This document shows positions 12,618 to 23,766 of a stretch of 64,000 nucleotides of DNA, in pieces; the stretch's first letter is position 1, and each line of letters opens with the position of its first letter. This DNA is from Cervus elaphus (taxonomy: Eukaryota; Chordata; Mammalia; Artiodactyla; Cervidae). The notes under the pieces are model-generated. The model did not search any database. It was not told where the DNA came from and saw nothing but the letters and a program-made list of their open reading frames with translations. The translations under genes and the position numbers were made by a program. The stretch covers positions 37,716,001 to 37,780,000 of the forward strand of contig NC_057831.1 in assembly GCF_910594005.1 (NCBI RefSeq), in the 5' to 3' direction.

Positions 12618-12735
12618 GGGCACTCCTTGCTGGTTAAGTGGTTAGGACTCTGCCATCTCAATGTCGAGGGCCTGAGTTTGATTCCTGATCAGGTAACTAA
12701 GATCCAGCAAGCTGCATGAGCAAAACAGAAAGTGT
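12618..12735 (+). mobile_element. CHR-type tRNA(Glu)-derived SINE
   Basis: 'cactccttgctggttaagtggttaggactctgcc', then 'tttgattcctgatcaggtaactaagatcc', match the CHR SINE head and body. The copy is diverged. Confidence 0.75.
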
Positions 12736-13627
12736 AATATCTCACCTACAGGGTCTCCAATGTTGAAGTAATTAAACAAGGAGACCATTAGGTTGAGGTG
12801 ACTCTCACTCTTAAGCAAGAAAACTTAATGCAGAGTCAAGGCACTTTAAATCTGAGAAGATAAATTAAACATAAGCAATCACACATAGCCAACTAGGTTT
12901 TCCAAGATCAACATGACTAGTTAAGATAACAGTCAAATATTATCCTTGCTTTGATTTGATGTCTTCTCTACAAAAACATTTCCCTAGTTCCTGCAGATAA
13001 AGTGCTCCTAACCATCTTTGCTTTGAGGCTGTTAGAAAGGAATTCAGGTAGGCTCAAATTAACTCTTTAAAATTTGAATATGCATAAATTGATATTTTGA
13101 CACACATTGCCATATTTCATTTTGAGCACTCTCCTCATCTAGTCCCTCACGACCCCATCCAGCTGCAGCCTCTCCCCACATCTCCCTGCCCCCATTCACT
13201 CATGCCAACAATACACCAGCGTAGCTATACCCTCAGTTGACTAGACATCCCTTGATGGTAACACCATACTGCCCACACTTCACAGTCTCCCACCACATGC
13301 TGAGCAATGCACAGAGAAATTCTGGAACACACCAATCCCTCCCAGGGCCCAAACATCCAGTCATATGCTCCTCCCTTCACCAGTCTGGGACTCAAGATCA
13401 CCAGTCTTAAATCCCATTTTAATGAAGCCCACACACCTGAATTCACAGTTCAAGCAAGTTGGTACCACAATCTGTAGCACAGATCAGTTCTCCCTTTAAC
13501 CTGTGTTGTTATTCCTAGGGGTTTTGACAATTTCTCCATTTTTTGCCTTTTCTTTAGCCCAGAGCTTAACACAGACACACACAGGGATTGCGGGTGAAAC
13601 TCATGAGGACTTGAATCTAGTACCACT
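12736..13627. other. Unassigned non-coding stretch
   Basis: No gene or confident repeat is seen. A 73-codon minus-strand frame at 13225-13446 has no recognisable similarity. Confidence 0.4.
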
Positions 13628-13639
13628 AACAGTGCATAC

Positions 13640-15269
13640 CACTAACAGAAGCAGAAGATATTAAGACGAGGTGGCAAGAATACACAGAAGAACTATACAA
13701 AAAAGATCTTCACAACCCAGATAATCACTATGGTGTGATCACTCACCTAGAGCCAGACATCCTGGAATGTGAAGTCAAGTGGGCCTTAGGAAGCATCACT
13801 ATGAACAAAGCTAGTGGAGGTGATGGAATTCCAGCTGAGCTATATCAAATCCTAAAAGATGATGCTGTGAAAGTGCTGCACTCAATATGCCAGCAAATTT
13901 GGAAAATTCAGCAGTGGCCACAGGACTGGAAAAGGTCAGTTTTCATTCCAATCCCTAAGAAAGGCAATCCCAAAGAATGCTCAAACTACCGCATGATTGC
14001 ACTCATCTCACATGCTAGTAAAGTAATGCTCAAAATTCTCCAAACCAGGCTTCAGCAATAGATGAACCATGAACTTCCAGATGTTCAAGCTGGATTTAGA
14101 AATGGCAGAGGAACCAGAGATCAAATTGCCAACATCCACTGGATCATCGAAAAAGCAAGAGAGTTCCAGAAAAACATCTATTTCTGCTTTATTGACTATA
14201 CCAAAGCCTTTGACTGTGTGGATCACAATAAACTGTGGACAATTCTTCAAGAGATGGGAATACCAGACCACCTGACCTGCCTCTTGAGAAACCTGTATGC
14301 AGGTCAGGAAGCAACAGTTGGAACTGGACATGGAACAGATTGGTTCCAAATAGGAAAAGGAGTACATCAAGGCTGTATATTGCCACCTTCTTATTTAACT
14401 TATATGCAGAGTACATCATGAGAAACGCTGGGCTGGAAGAAGCACAAGCTGGAATCAAGGTTGCCGAGAGAAATATCAATAACCTCAGATATGCAGATGA
14501 TACTACCCTTATGGTAGAAAGCGAAGAAGAACTAAAGATCCTCTTGATGAAAGTGAAAGAGGAGAGTGAAAAAGTTGGCTTAAAGCTCAACATTCAGAAA
14601 ACTAAGATCATGGCATCCAGTCCCATCACTTCATGACAAATAGATGGGAAAACAGTGGAAACAGTGGCTGACTTTAGTTTTGGGAGCTCCAAAATCACTG
14701 CAGATGGTGACTGCAGCCATGAAATTAAAAGACGGTTACTCCTTGGAAGGAAAGTTATGACCAACCTAGACAGCATATTAAAAAGCAGAGACATTACTTG
14801 GTCAACAAAGGTCTGTCTACTCTATGGTATGGTTTTTCCAGTAGTCATGTATGGGTGTGAGAGTTGGACTATAAAGAAAGCTGAGCACAGAAGAATTGAT
14901 GCTTTCAAACTGTGGTGTTGGAGAAGATTCTTGAGAGTCCCTTGGACTGCAAGGAGATCCAACCAGTCCATCCTAAAGGAGATCAATCCTGGGTGTTCAT
15001 TGGAAGGACTGATGTTGAAGCTGAAACTACAATACTTTGACCATCTGATGTGAAGATCTGACTCATTTGAAAAGACCCTGATGCTGGGAAAGATTGAGGG
15101 CAGGAAGAGAAGGGGACGACAGAGGATGAGATGGTTGGATGGCATCACCAACTCAATGGATATGAGTTTGGGTAAACTCCAGGAGTTGGTGACGGGCAAG
15201 GAGGTCTGGCATGCTGCAGTTCACAGCGTTGCAAAGAGTCGGACACAACTGAGGAACTGAACTGAACTC
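13640..15269 (+). mobile_element. BovB (RTE-clade) LINE, 5'-truncated, with degraded reverse transcriptase
   Basis: A 1.63-kb BovB covers the RT region to the 3' end ('gactgagg-aactgaactgaact'). RT landmarks read in order: a GGDGIPAELY stretch, the FIPIPKKGNPKECSNYR region, FIDYTKAFDCVDHNKLW (about 14190-14238) and the catalytic NLRYADDTTLM box (about 14483-14515). A TAG at 14059-14061, a frame change near 14390 and a stop at about 14634 break the ORF. Flanking 12-bp duplications (aacagtgcatac at 13628-13639, aacaatgcatac at 15270-15281, one mismatch) mark the insertion limits. It is inactive. Confidence 0.9.
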
Positions 15270-15281
15270 AACAATGCATAC

Positions 15282-17079
15282 AAGCCAAGAACATGGAATC
15301 AGGGACTAGCCATCCAGAATCACCCTGAATAATATAAATGCATAAGGCACTGGTCAATTCCACCTCTAGTGCAGTCCATCAGATGCCACAGATTCCTGTT
15401 TCATACTTCAGGATTAACATTGCATGCACAGCTCTGCTGCTCTAGAATTTCCACCCAGAATATAGTCCCTCTTCCAAAATCAGACTTGCAGAGTCTAACT
15501 GGCAATGTCAATTCAGATTATTTTAAAAATGACCACTAACACAACCAAAAAAAAAAAAGCCTTACCATTGCTCTGCTCCTACTTTGCAGTCATTGTTCTC
15601 AGAGTAGATCAGAGACCAGAGTGCCTGCAAATGCTGCCACCTTTGTGAATGGATCTGGCAGTCACAATTTCTGATGCTCTGACTCAGGAAAAGGAGAGCA
15701 AAGGATATGAAATTTGTGAGTGGATTTTATCTTTACCATCAATGATAAGCAAAGAGAAGGGACACAGATAATCTCTACTCCCAGGAAGGTAAACCAGACA
15801 TCTAAATCCCTCTGGGAAAGATAAACATAAAAACACCCAATTCCCAACACAGAATACCCAGCAGATTAGGACAATCAACTCTGAGGATCTTAGCACAGTG
15901 CATCCTCACCTACCTGGGAGCATGCAGTAGATCCTCATGAAACACTCCTTTCAAGAATGATTAAATGTTTCCCCATAATGGTCTTGCTCAGACCTCACTG
16001 CTTTCTCTAGTCCCCACTCAATTCAAAAGTGATAAGCCAAGAATGTCATCTTTCCAGAAGTTGTTAGTGATCTTCACTGTGTTTTTTTGTGATTTGTGTT
16101 CAGATAGGATGGTTGTGTGTAAGGCACTAAGACACTGTTCTTGATTTCCCTAGATTAATGCTGTAGGAAACGAGGTCTGGGGGAAGCAACTTCAGTGGCT
16201 GCTCAAAGTGTAAATTAAAGACCTTCATTCCAGACTTGGAGAGTCATAACACCTGAGTGTGAGACCCCCTATCAGTTTTTAATGGGATTCATGTGATTTG
16301 TAGAGACATGAAATTCTGGTGAGCAAAGTTCACCAAAGTCATTTTCAGCCTTGACTCCCCATTGGGACCATTTGTGTATTTTTTAGAACTACCATACCCC
16401 GTGTCCCTCCCCTACATACTCTGTTAGTCTTTGGCAGGGCCCAGGATCAATGATATCTTAACAAAGTGGCCCACGGTATTCTATTGTGAGGCCAGGGTAA
16501 ATAAACCTGCCTTCCCAGGTTCATTTTTGGACCTAACACAGGGTCTGTTCCATAGGGAAGCCTGCTCTACATAGGCTTGAATGGGGAATAGTCTGTCTCA
16601 TGTTCTAGAGTTGCAATAGAATGTAGGTGCCCCTAGGAGACAAACGCCTCCAAAGATAAGGGCGGAGAAACCTAACATAAACTTCATAAAAGAACTTTGC
16701 ATATACACAGAGTTTTTCAGGCCCCCAAAAGCAATAGAAAAAGAGTCAGAACATGCAGGCCCACATGAGCCATGGGGAAGCCTTTGGCTCTCACTCTGAT
16801 TGCCATAGATGATCACTGGAGCAGAAGGAAAATTCCTCTTAGATAATTTAGGAGCGTGATATGAGTGGAGCAGGAGATGTGCCTCTGTGACAGCAACAGA
16901 CATAAATCTAGGCTTCTTAACATAATTTCCACTGAATCAGAACTTCCCTAACATTTTATATCCTAGCTCTCCTTCACCTTTAGACATCACCCCTGTGCTA
17001 TCTGCGTTATTCATTCCCGCCTACCTTGGTGAATGACTGTTGTCTCCCTTTCTTTACCTCCAAGGGCTCTCTCCTTTGC
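15282..17079. other. Unassigned non-coding stretch
   Basis: A long interval with no supported gene or repeat. The longest frames (70 codons at 15684-15896 and 101 codons at 16598-16903, both minus strand) lack recognisable similarity. Confidence 0.4.
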
Positions 17080-19120
17080 CTAAAAAAAAGAGGTGACCGG
17101 GTTCTGCTTAGAGACAGCAAAATCTGTCTCTTATTAAAAACAAAAAGGAACATGTTAGTTATCCTAGGGATTCAACACCAGCTTTTCAGTTGAGAAATCT
17201 GGCAGAACCCTTGAATCAGGTGAACAAAATTAACATTAGCTGTAATGGGACAGATTGATATCTGCTGACCAATGTGCACATCATCATTGCTGGGATAGTT
17301 TTGCAAAACAAAAAAGCCAACCAAAAAATATTCATCTAATCATGAGAACAGGGTTAAACACATTTAAACCACATATAACTGTCATGTCCTGTAGTCTTGT
17401 GTATTTTAAATAGGAAGTCTTTCCTTGATGCAACTGGGAGCTCTTTCTTATTCAGAACTTTGGGTTATTCTATCCATATAGCAATCAGCTCTATTGGTTC
17501 ATTTTCATTATCCTTGTCTAAGCAGACTGATACTGCACCCAGACAGGACCTAAATATTACTTATTCTCCTTCTTCACTGCTATCCCAGGACCCAGCCTTA
17601 CATTCAGTGGGAATCTTGTGTTATCAACATATCCCCAAATCAATAAGACAAAAAGGGAACATTTTCAACATTTGTACATCAGTAATTCATGGTGGGAATT
17701 CTTTATGCTGTAAAGCAGTGGTCCTCAACCTTTTTGGTACAAGGGACCAGTTTCATGGAAAATTTTTTTCACGGACCAAGTCACGGGGGGAATGGTTTTG
17801 GGATAATTCAAGCATATTACATTTATTGTGTACTTTATTTCTATTATTATTATGTCAGCTCCACCTCAGATCATCAGGTATTAGGTCCTGGAGGTTGGGG
17901 ACCCCTGCTGTAAAGGAAGCCTGGATGGAGAAATTGGAGAGAAAGCAATGGGATATAAAAGAGGAATATCCTAGAGATCTAACTTTAGCTACCATTAGGA
18001 GAAAAGGAAAAGTATTAAAAACAAATGTGTTAGGGAGGCCCACCAGAGGTATAGCAGTAAATGTGAGTAAGTTCTAAATACATGGGATTTCAGCAAGAAA
18101 AAAGGACACAGCCGCTGATCCAGATCACAAATTTTACCTGAGAACCTGCCATTTCTTCCTCTTCCTCCTCCATTTCTAGGTTTCTTTCTCAGGTGATAGT
18201 ATGAAGAGAAATCACACCTGTACATCTTTGAAGGCATCAGCATAGAACTTTCACCTGCTACTTGCACGCTCAGCGGCAAGAGGCCCTTAAAATGCAGAAA
18301 GTCCACACTCCCCTATCCTTTGTCACCTGACAGATTCAGAAAAAAATAAGCCCCCACCTGGAGGCCAAAACATGATATCCTTCTTCTCTGTTTTCATATA
18401 CCCTTCTGTCTCCCAGTTAGACACTAACGCAGTGACAGCAACGGGGCGTGTGGTTCGCATTGACCTGACCCATCCACACACTCTATTACCTTTCCTCGGA
18501 CCAGAAACCGGACTCAAGTCTCATACCACAAAAATATCTGTGAGCTCTCTTGCATAACCCTGTATTCACCTTGGAATTGCCAAAAGAATGTAATTAAAAC
18601 AAATTTATTTGTAATCTCTATAAATTAAATTATTTTGTTCACCTGAAACAATGTTACACTTGAATCAAATATAATATTGTGTGTCAACTGTACTTCATCT
18701 TTTAAAAATGCACTCTCCCAGACCAATAGAATCTGTAAAGGAGGGCACAGGTGATGGCAGTAATTAAAACTTGCCATTCCATCTTTATTGTAAGCCTAGA
18801 GTGAAAAGTATCTTGCCTCTCAAACTTTAGCAGGCATACAAAGCATTCCAGTACCCATGAAAGAAATTGTGATTCTGCAGGTTGGAATGGAGCCCATAAA
18901 GTGGCATCTTTATCAAGTTTCTTCCTGTGTCTATACTGCTCCCCAGATCCATTTTTTTGCAGCACTAGAGAAAGAAGGCACACCTCACCTCAGCCCCTTA
19001 CACAAACCACCTTATCTCAAAACTACTTTTGTTCCACTAAAGACCACCATCGCAATCTTGAAGAATCACATGTTTGGCTGGTACTTTAAAGTTTACAGAA
19101 GGCTAATAAAGGCTGTAACA
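17080..19120. repeat. Paralogous low-copy segment, copy B (split by a MER1-type element)
   Basis: Direct, collinear match to 7850-9710 (copy A). It continues past the ggcatcttta anchor into 'gcagcactagagaaag...ggcacacct' and 'gaatcacatg', which correspond to A at about 9490-9525 and 9662. A hAT element at 17716-17907 splits a block whose two halves abut in copy A, so the insertion came after the copies separated. A 226-codon open frame at 17397-18077 crosses this transposon and is not a gene. Function is unknown. Confidence 0.7.
17716..17907 (+). mobile_element. MER1-type hAT-Charlie non-autonomous DNA transposon, internally deleted
   Basis: The 5' end 'cagtggtcctcaacctttttgg' and the 3' end 'ggttggggacccctg' form the MER1-type terminal inverted repeats. 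An exact 8-bp target-site duplication, ctgtaaag, is present at 17708-17715 and 17908-17915, the size expected for hAT elements. The interior is much shorter than the full MER1 I remember. It carries the same 'atcagctccacctcag' interior as the copy at 61391-61553. Confidence 0.9.
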
Positions 19121-19144
19121 TCTGAGTAAGTCTCTTTGGAAAAC

Positions 19145-19495
19145 AACATACTGGAGAAGACTTTTGAGAGTCCCTTGGACTGCAAGGAGATCAAACCAGT
19201 CAATCCTAAAGAAAATCAACCCTGAATATTCATTGGAAGGACTGATGCTGAAGCTGAAGCTCCAACACTTTGGTCATCTGATGCAAAGAGCCAACTTTTT
19301 GGAAAAGACCCTGATGCTGGGAAAGATTGAAGGCAGGAGGAGAAGGGGACAGCAGAGGATGAGATGGTTGGATGGCATCACTGACTCAATGGACATGAAT
19401 TTGAGCAAGTTCTGGAAGTTGGTGATGGACAGGGAAGCTTGGTGTGCTGCAATCCATGGGGTTGCAAAGAGTTAGACACAACTGAGTGACTGAAC
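19145..19495 (+). mobile_element. BovB 3'-end fragment
   Basis: Matches the last about 340 bp of the BovB copies here: 'gagagtcccttggactgcaaggagatc', 'ctgatgctgaagctgaagctcc', 'gatgagatggttggatggcatcactgactcaatgg'. It ends with 'gactgaacaacaacaa'. An open frame at 19164-19475 is the residual ORF2 C-terminus. Confidence 0.85.
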
Positions 19496-19499
19496 AACA

Positions 19500-19620
19500 A
19501 CAATATAATATATTATGTATATTATAATGTCATAATTCTATTATTTATATAATATATATTATAATTATATTATACGTAATTGTATAATATAATATGATAT
19601 GTATTAATATAATATAGTCA
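19500..19620. repeat. AT-rich simple repeat
   Basis: Imperfect 'ataatatatt' and 'tataatata' units directly follow the BovB tail. The repeat probably grew from the element's tail. Confidence 0.7.
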
Positions 19621-19639
19621 TTAGTGCAATGACTACTGA

Positions 19640-19760
19640 GCATCCACTATGTGATTACAAGTGTTTACAAGTAGGTTACAGTGCATTGTTTTGGAAACTT
19701 CACAGCTGTTATTGAAGTTAATCTTCACAACACCCTGGGATTTGGGCACTAGGAGTTTCA
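19640..19760 (+). mobile_element. Possible MIR fragment
   Basis: MIR-like phrases such as 'gagcatccactatgtgattac' and 'gttaatcttcacaacaccctggga' occur in the right order, but the copy is strongly diverged. Confidence 0.4.
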
Positions 19761-19980
19761 TAATAACCAAGAGGATGTAGATACTGGGACTCACCTTTCT
19801 CTTCTTCTGTTTCTCTATCATTGATTTTTGTTTTTTACTGTTTGCGTACAAGAGAAGCTACCCATAGACAGCTGGAGGAATATGGAAAGTAAACGACTAT
19901 CCTAGAAGTCCAGAGAGTTGTTTCTAGAAGTTAATTGCTTTGCGTTTACTTTTGCTTTTTCTAATAGGGTACATAAAGAT

Positions 19981-20191
19981 GTGGTGCTTCCCAGGTGGCT
20001 CGATCGGTAAAGAATCTGCCTGCAATGCAGGAGATCCGAGTTCAATCCCTGGGTGGGAAAGATACCCTGGAAAAGGGAATGGCAACCCACTCCAGTATTA
20101 TTGCCTGGGAAATCTTACGAACAGAAGAGCCTGGCAGGCTACAGTCCACAGGATCGAAAAGAGTCAGACATGACTTAGCGAGTAAACAACA
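19981..20191 (+). mobile_element. Bov-tA SINE
   Basis: The tRNA-like head ('gcttcccaggtggctcgatcggtaaagaatctgcctgcaatgcaggag') is joined to a Bov-A body ending 'gagtcagacatgacttagcg'. An exact 10-bp duplication, acataaagat, is at 19971-19980 and 20192-20201. Confidence 0.9.
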
Positions 20192-20464
20192 ACATAAAGA
20201 TTTAAGTTTATAAGTAAAAACCAGTTTCTCTAACTGAATGTATTGTTTTTTTGGATGTATTTTTTTATACTCCCATAAGCTATACAGGGTAATTTTTATT
20301 CCTCTCCATTGTCACTAAAATTTGATGTTATCAATTTTTGTTTTACTTTTTATTTAAGCATCTAGAAATTTGATGTGACATCCTATTATGGTTTCCCTGG
20401 TGTCTAGCATAAATAAATAAATGTGATGTATAAGAATAAATATTCTTCAGCCTTAAAAAAAAAG

Positions 20465-20725
20465 GAGGAGTGGGAGGTGAGAGGGAGGGTCAAGAGAAAG
20501 GGAACATATGTTTACTTATGGCTGATGCATGTTGATGTATGGCAAAAATCAAGAACATTGTAAAGCAATCATCCTTCAAGTAAAAATAAATAATTTTTTA
20601 AAAAAGAAAAAACAAAACAACAAAAAAGGACATTCTTCCATTTGGGACAACATGAGTGAACTGGAAAGGCATACTAACTGTTAAAAGTCAACACCGAAAA
20701 GAAAATAGTATATTATCTCAATTAT
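20465..20725 (+). mobile_element. L1 3'-end fragments
   Basis: 'gggaacatatgtttacttatggctgatgcatgttgatgtatggcaaaaatc' followed by 'attgtaaagcaatcatcc' is a ruminant-type L1 3' end with an A-rich tail at about 20580-20620. A short second L1-like piece ('gggacaacatgagtgaactggaaagg') follows. Confidence 0.7.
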
Positions 20726-20732
20726 GTGTGAA

Positions 20733-21032
20733 AAGTGAAAGTGAAATTTGCTCAGTTGTGTCCAACTTGTGACCCCAGGGAATTCCCTAGGCTAGACTAC
20801 TGGAGTGGGTAGCCTGAATCTTTCTTCAGGGGATCTTCCCAACCTGAGGACTGAACCCAGGTCTCCCCCATTAGGGGTGGACTCTTTACCAGCTGAGTCG
20901 CCAGGGAAGCCCAAGAATACTGGAGTGGGTAGCCCATCCCTTCTCCAGGGGGATCGTCCTGACGCAGGAATCAAACCTGGGTCCCCTGCATTGCAGGCGG
21001 ATTCTTTACCAGCTGAGCTACCAGGGGAGCTC
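20733..21032 (-). mobile_element. Bov-tA SINE with two tRNA-like heads in tandem
   Basis: On the + strand a Bov-A body (from 'gaaatttgctcagttgtgtcc') leads to a first tRNA-like head ending 'cgccagggaagccc' at about 20912. A second unit, 'tactggagtgggtagcccatcccttctcc...gcattgcaggcggattctttaccagctgagctaccagggg', ends near 21030. The double-head layout recurs at 44032-44218. Confidence 0.8.
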
Positions 21033-21429
21033 ACACAATTATGTGTGGAATCTACTAAAGTCCAACTCACAAAACACAAGAAAATATTCATAAATAGGAA
21101 CTTGCCTGGGAAATGGGAGATGCTGAACACAAGTTACAAAAATTAGGTTATGCAGAATGAATGAACTCTGGAGATCTAAGTACAACCTGCTGAAACAGTA
21201 AATTATACATGGATTGTATTTGAGTGTTGCTAAGATCCACCAGGTAGGGGTGTGGGGACAGGAGGAAGAGGCTCAGATGGAAAAGGAAGAAGGAAGTTTG
21301 GGGGAAACTCTCCATAGAAAGAAAGGGCAAAGAGGAGCACAGTCCGCCCGTCAAAATACCAAGGCTTTTACAAATTCCACATTCACAAATACCAACACGT
21401 TTGTTTTTCAGACACCAACCCTCAGACAA
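21033..21429. other. Unassigned stretch
   Basis: No gene is seen. The first part looks L1-derived ('aattatgtgtggaatctactaaag' resembles L1 3' text that continues from before the SINE at 20733-21032). Confidence 0.35.
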
Positions 21430-21830
21430 GCCAGAGTCAAACCAGGGGTTTGTGGGTCCCGAATCCTTCCTCTAGAGAAACAAAGGGCATCAGTCCGCAG
21501 TCCGCCAGCCTCTCAGGCAACTGGGCAACCCGATGAAGCTGGAAGTGTCCCCATCACATGCCGAAGGCAGATTTCTGCCGGCTCTGTGAGGCGAGGCAGT
21601 TTGAGCCAGAGTTAGTAGCTCCGGATAACCAACCCTCCTCTTGGGGCTCTTCCTTGAGTTTTGCCAACCCCATCTCAGAGCCTGGAGGTGTAACAGGGAG
21701 TCTCAGGTAAGCTCCGCCAGTGCTCTGCCGCCCTCTAGCGGCTGCCGGCTCTAACGTCAACTCTCATCCCTTGCTCCGGCCTCCCTCCCTTGCCCCAGCC
21801 TGGCAGCTGCGCTGGTCCATCCTCAATACA
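21430..21830. promoter_or_regulatory. GC-richer block with CTCF-like motif (candidate regulatory element)
   Basis: This block has noticeably more CpG and GC than the flanking AT-rich DNA. It contains a CTCF-like motif at 21726-21742 and an ACGTCA cAMP-response half-site at about 21753-21758. There is no open frame of gene quality. It could be an insulator, an enhancer or the promoter of a non-coding transcript; the sequence alone cannot decide. Confidence 0.4.
21726..21742 (-). promoter_or_regulatory. CTCF-binding-site-like motif
   Basis: Minus-strand sequence GCCGCTAGAGGGCGGCA fits the known CTCF core (CC-N-C-TAG-R-GGGC-R-SCA type) at nearly all strong positions. The match was judged by eye. 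Binding is an inference. Confidence 0.5.
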
Positions 21831-21973
21831 CCTTAAGTTTTTTTTTGTTTGTTTGTTTTTAATTCAGGAATATTGGACTTGACCAAAGGCCACTTGATAA
21901 AGACTATTTCTAATCATGGACAGAAAAAGTAAGTGACAAGAGGAAAATGTTCTTCTATGATGATTGGAGAGAT

Positions 21974-22173
21974 GAAAGTGTTAGTCACTCAGTTGTGTCG
22001 ACTCTTAGTGACCCCATGGACGGTATCCGCCAGGCCCCTCTGCCCAGTGGGATTCTCCAGACAAGAATAATAGAGTGTGTAGCCATTCCCTTCTCCAGGA
22101 GATCTTCCTGACCCAGGGATAGAACCCAGGTCTCCTGCATTACAGGCAGATGCTTTACCATCTGAGCCACCAG
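21974..22173 (-). mobile_element. Bov-tA SINE
   Basis: Reverse complement of a complete Bov-tA: 'gtgttagtcactcagttgtgtcgactc', 'ggattctccagacaagaataatagagtgtgtagcc', then the head 'ctcctgcattacaggcagatgctttaccatctgagccacc'. Confidence 0.85.
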
Positions 22174-22426
22174 CTCATCTCTTGAACATGGGCTGGGTAT
22201 AATTACTCCTGGGGTTAGCTCTACCCTCACTTTGGTGGCAGGGCACCTGTCTACCTGTTCACACTTTCTTAATGTGTCAAAAAGAAAGATTTATAATAGG
22301 ATAGATTTACATTTGAATTCCAGCTTTCCCTCTTCTGGCTGTTGTGATCTTCAGGGAGTTTATTCTCCTCCTAGGCACTGTTTTTGCAAAATGGAGATAA
22401 TAAAATCCACTTTGCATAACTTTTAG

Positions 22427-22536
22427 AGGAAGATCCCCTGGAGGAGGGCTTGGCAACCCACTCCAATATTCTTGCCTGGAGAATCCCATAGCCCATAGTG
22501 TTGCAGAGTCAGTCACAACTTAGCATATGCACATTA
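22427..22536 (+). mobile_element. Bov-A type SINE fragment
   Basis: 'cctggaggagggcttggcaacccactccaatattcttgcctggagaatccc' followed by 'gcagagtcagtcacaacttagca'. The tRNA-like head is absent. Confidence 0.8.
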
Positions 22537-22653
22537 TTTTTAGTCTCCTCCCATGACCTCTTTAAGTCATCTTATGAAGGCTTTACAACTGTTCATCTCC
22601 TTACCCGAGTACTTGGGAAGATTGCGTTCCCTCCCCCCTCTAAAGGTACTCCA

Positions 22654-22832
22654 GGGCTTCCCAGGTGGCTCAGTGGAAAGAATACACCTGTTAATGCAGG
22701 AGACATGGGTTTGACCCCGGGATCAGGAAGATCCTCTAGAGAAGGAATGGCAGCCCACTCCAGAGGGGCCTGGTGGGCTACAGCCCATGGGGTTGAAAAA
22801 GAGTCCGACACTACTTAGCAACTAAACAACAA
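22654..22832 (+). mobile_element. Bov-tA SINE
   Basis: The head 'ggcttcccaggtggctcagtgg...aatgcaggagacatgggtttgacccc' is joined to a Bov-A body that ends 'gagtccgacactacttagcaac'. A short internal part of the body is missing. Confidence 0.85.
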
Positions 22833-23766
22833 CCAGGTTACTCCACATGTTAGCAATCACAGATCCTGTTTATTCTATCTAAACTTAAAAAAAAAAAAAT
22901 CCAACAATTTTCCTTTCAATTCCCAGTGAACCTCCTAGTCAACCAGTCTCATCTGCACCCCTGTGACACTGTCCAGGTGGTCTCTTTACACAAACTTGGC
23001 CCTTCCCAGATTCTATTTTCCGCATCACAGCCATAATTCTCCCACTTAGAACCATTCCCCGTGAAATCCTTAACATCACGCGGAGACCCTGGACTGACCT
23101 CAGTTTCCTCTTCTCTCCCTCACCCTCATGTTCTCTGCTGCAGCCCCTCTGACTTTTCTTATTTCCTTCAGAATGTAGTACTTCTTTTGTGTCCCCTCTT
23201 CCCACTAGGTCTTGGGTGGCATGACATGTATGTGATTTGCTCTCATGTGCTCAGGGCCTAGAACAGCACTTGGAATAGTGCAAGTTGTTGATGAATGAAA
23301 GCTCCTGTGTTCAGCATCTCATACTACGTAAAGAGATGAACACACACTTAGCACAGAAGAATTATCATCTAACTGTTCAACCCAGAAAGAAATTAATGAT
23401 GGTTTTAAGAAGCTCATTGCATCTTATATGTATTTTTATGTTGCTGTTTTAAAAAGGCCTTGCAGTTTACAAGATTTAAAAAGTATTGGTAATATTGCTA
23501 GTACCAGGATTCTATCATTTCAATGATCACTTTAATGATTCTACCTGTAAAGACTTACTGTTTATTTTTTGAAGCTCAATCAATTGTAGAGTTATCTGGT
23601 AGAATACTTATATTTCAAATAAGTATTTTAGAGAAATTATGGATAAATGAGACCAATAGAGGTTTATTGGAAACTAAATGAAGAAAGGGTTAAAGTATAT
23701 TCTTAGCACAATATCATGAACTTCTGCAGACTGCTAGGCCCTATTTTATTAATAAGAATTGTAGGA
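22833..23766. other. Unassigned non-coding stretch
   Basis: No gene or confident repeat is seen. An A-tract is present at 22886-22899. Confidence 0.4.

Noticed and set aside
17397..18077. A 226-codon open frame on the + strand
   Set aside because: It runs through the MER1-type transposon and its target duplications, has no recognisable domain and is not open in the paralogous copy A.
21214..21615. A 133-codon open frame in the GC-richer block
   Set aside because: Low-complexity Glu/Gln/Ser composition, no recognisable domain, no paired exon. The block is better described as a candidate regulatory element.
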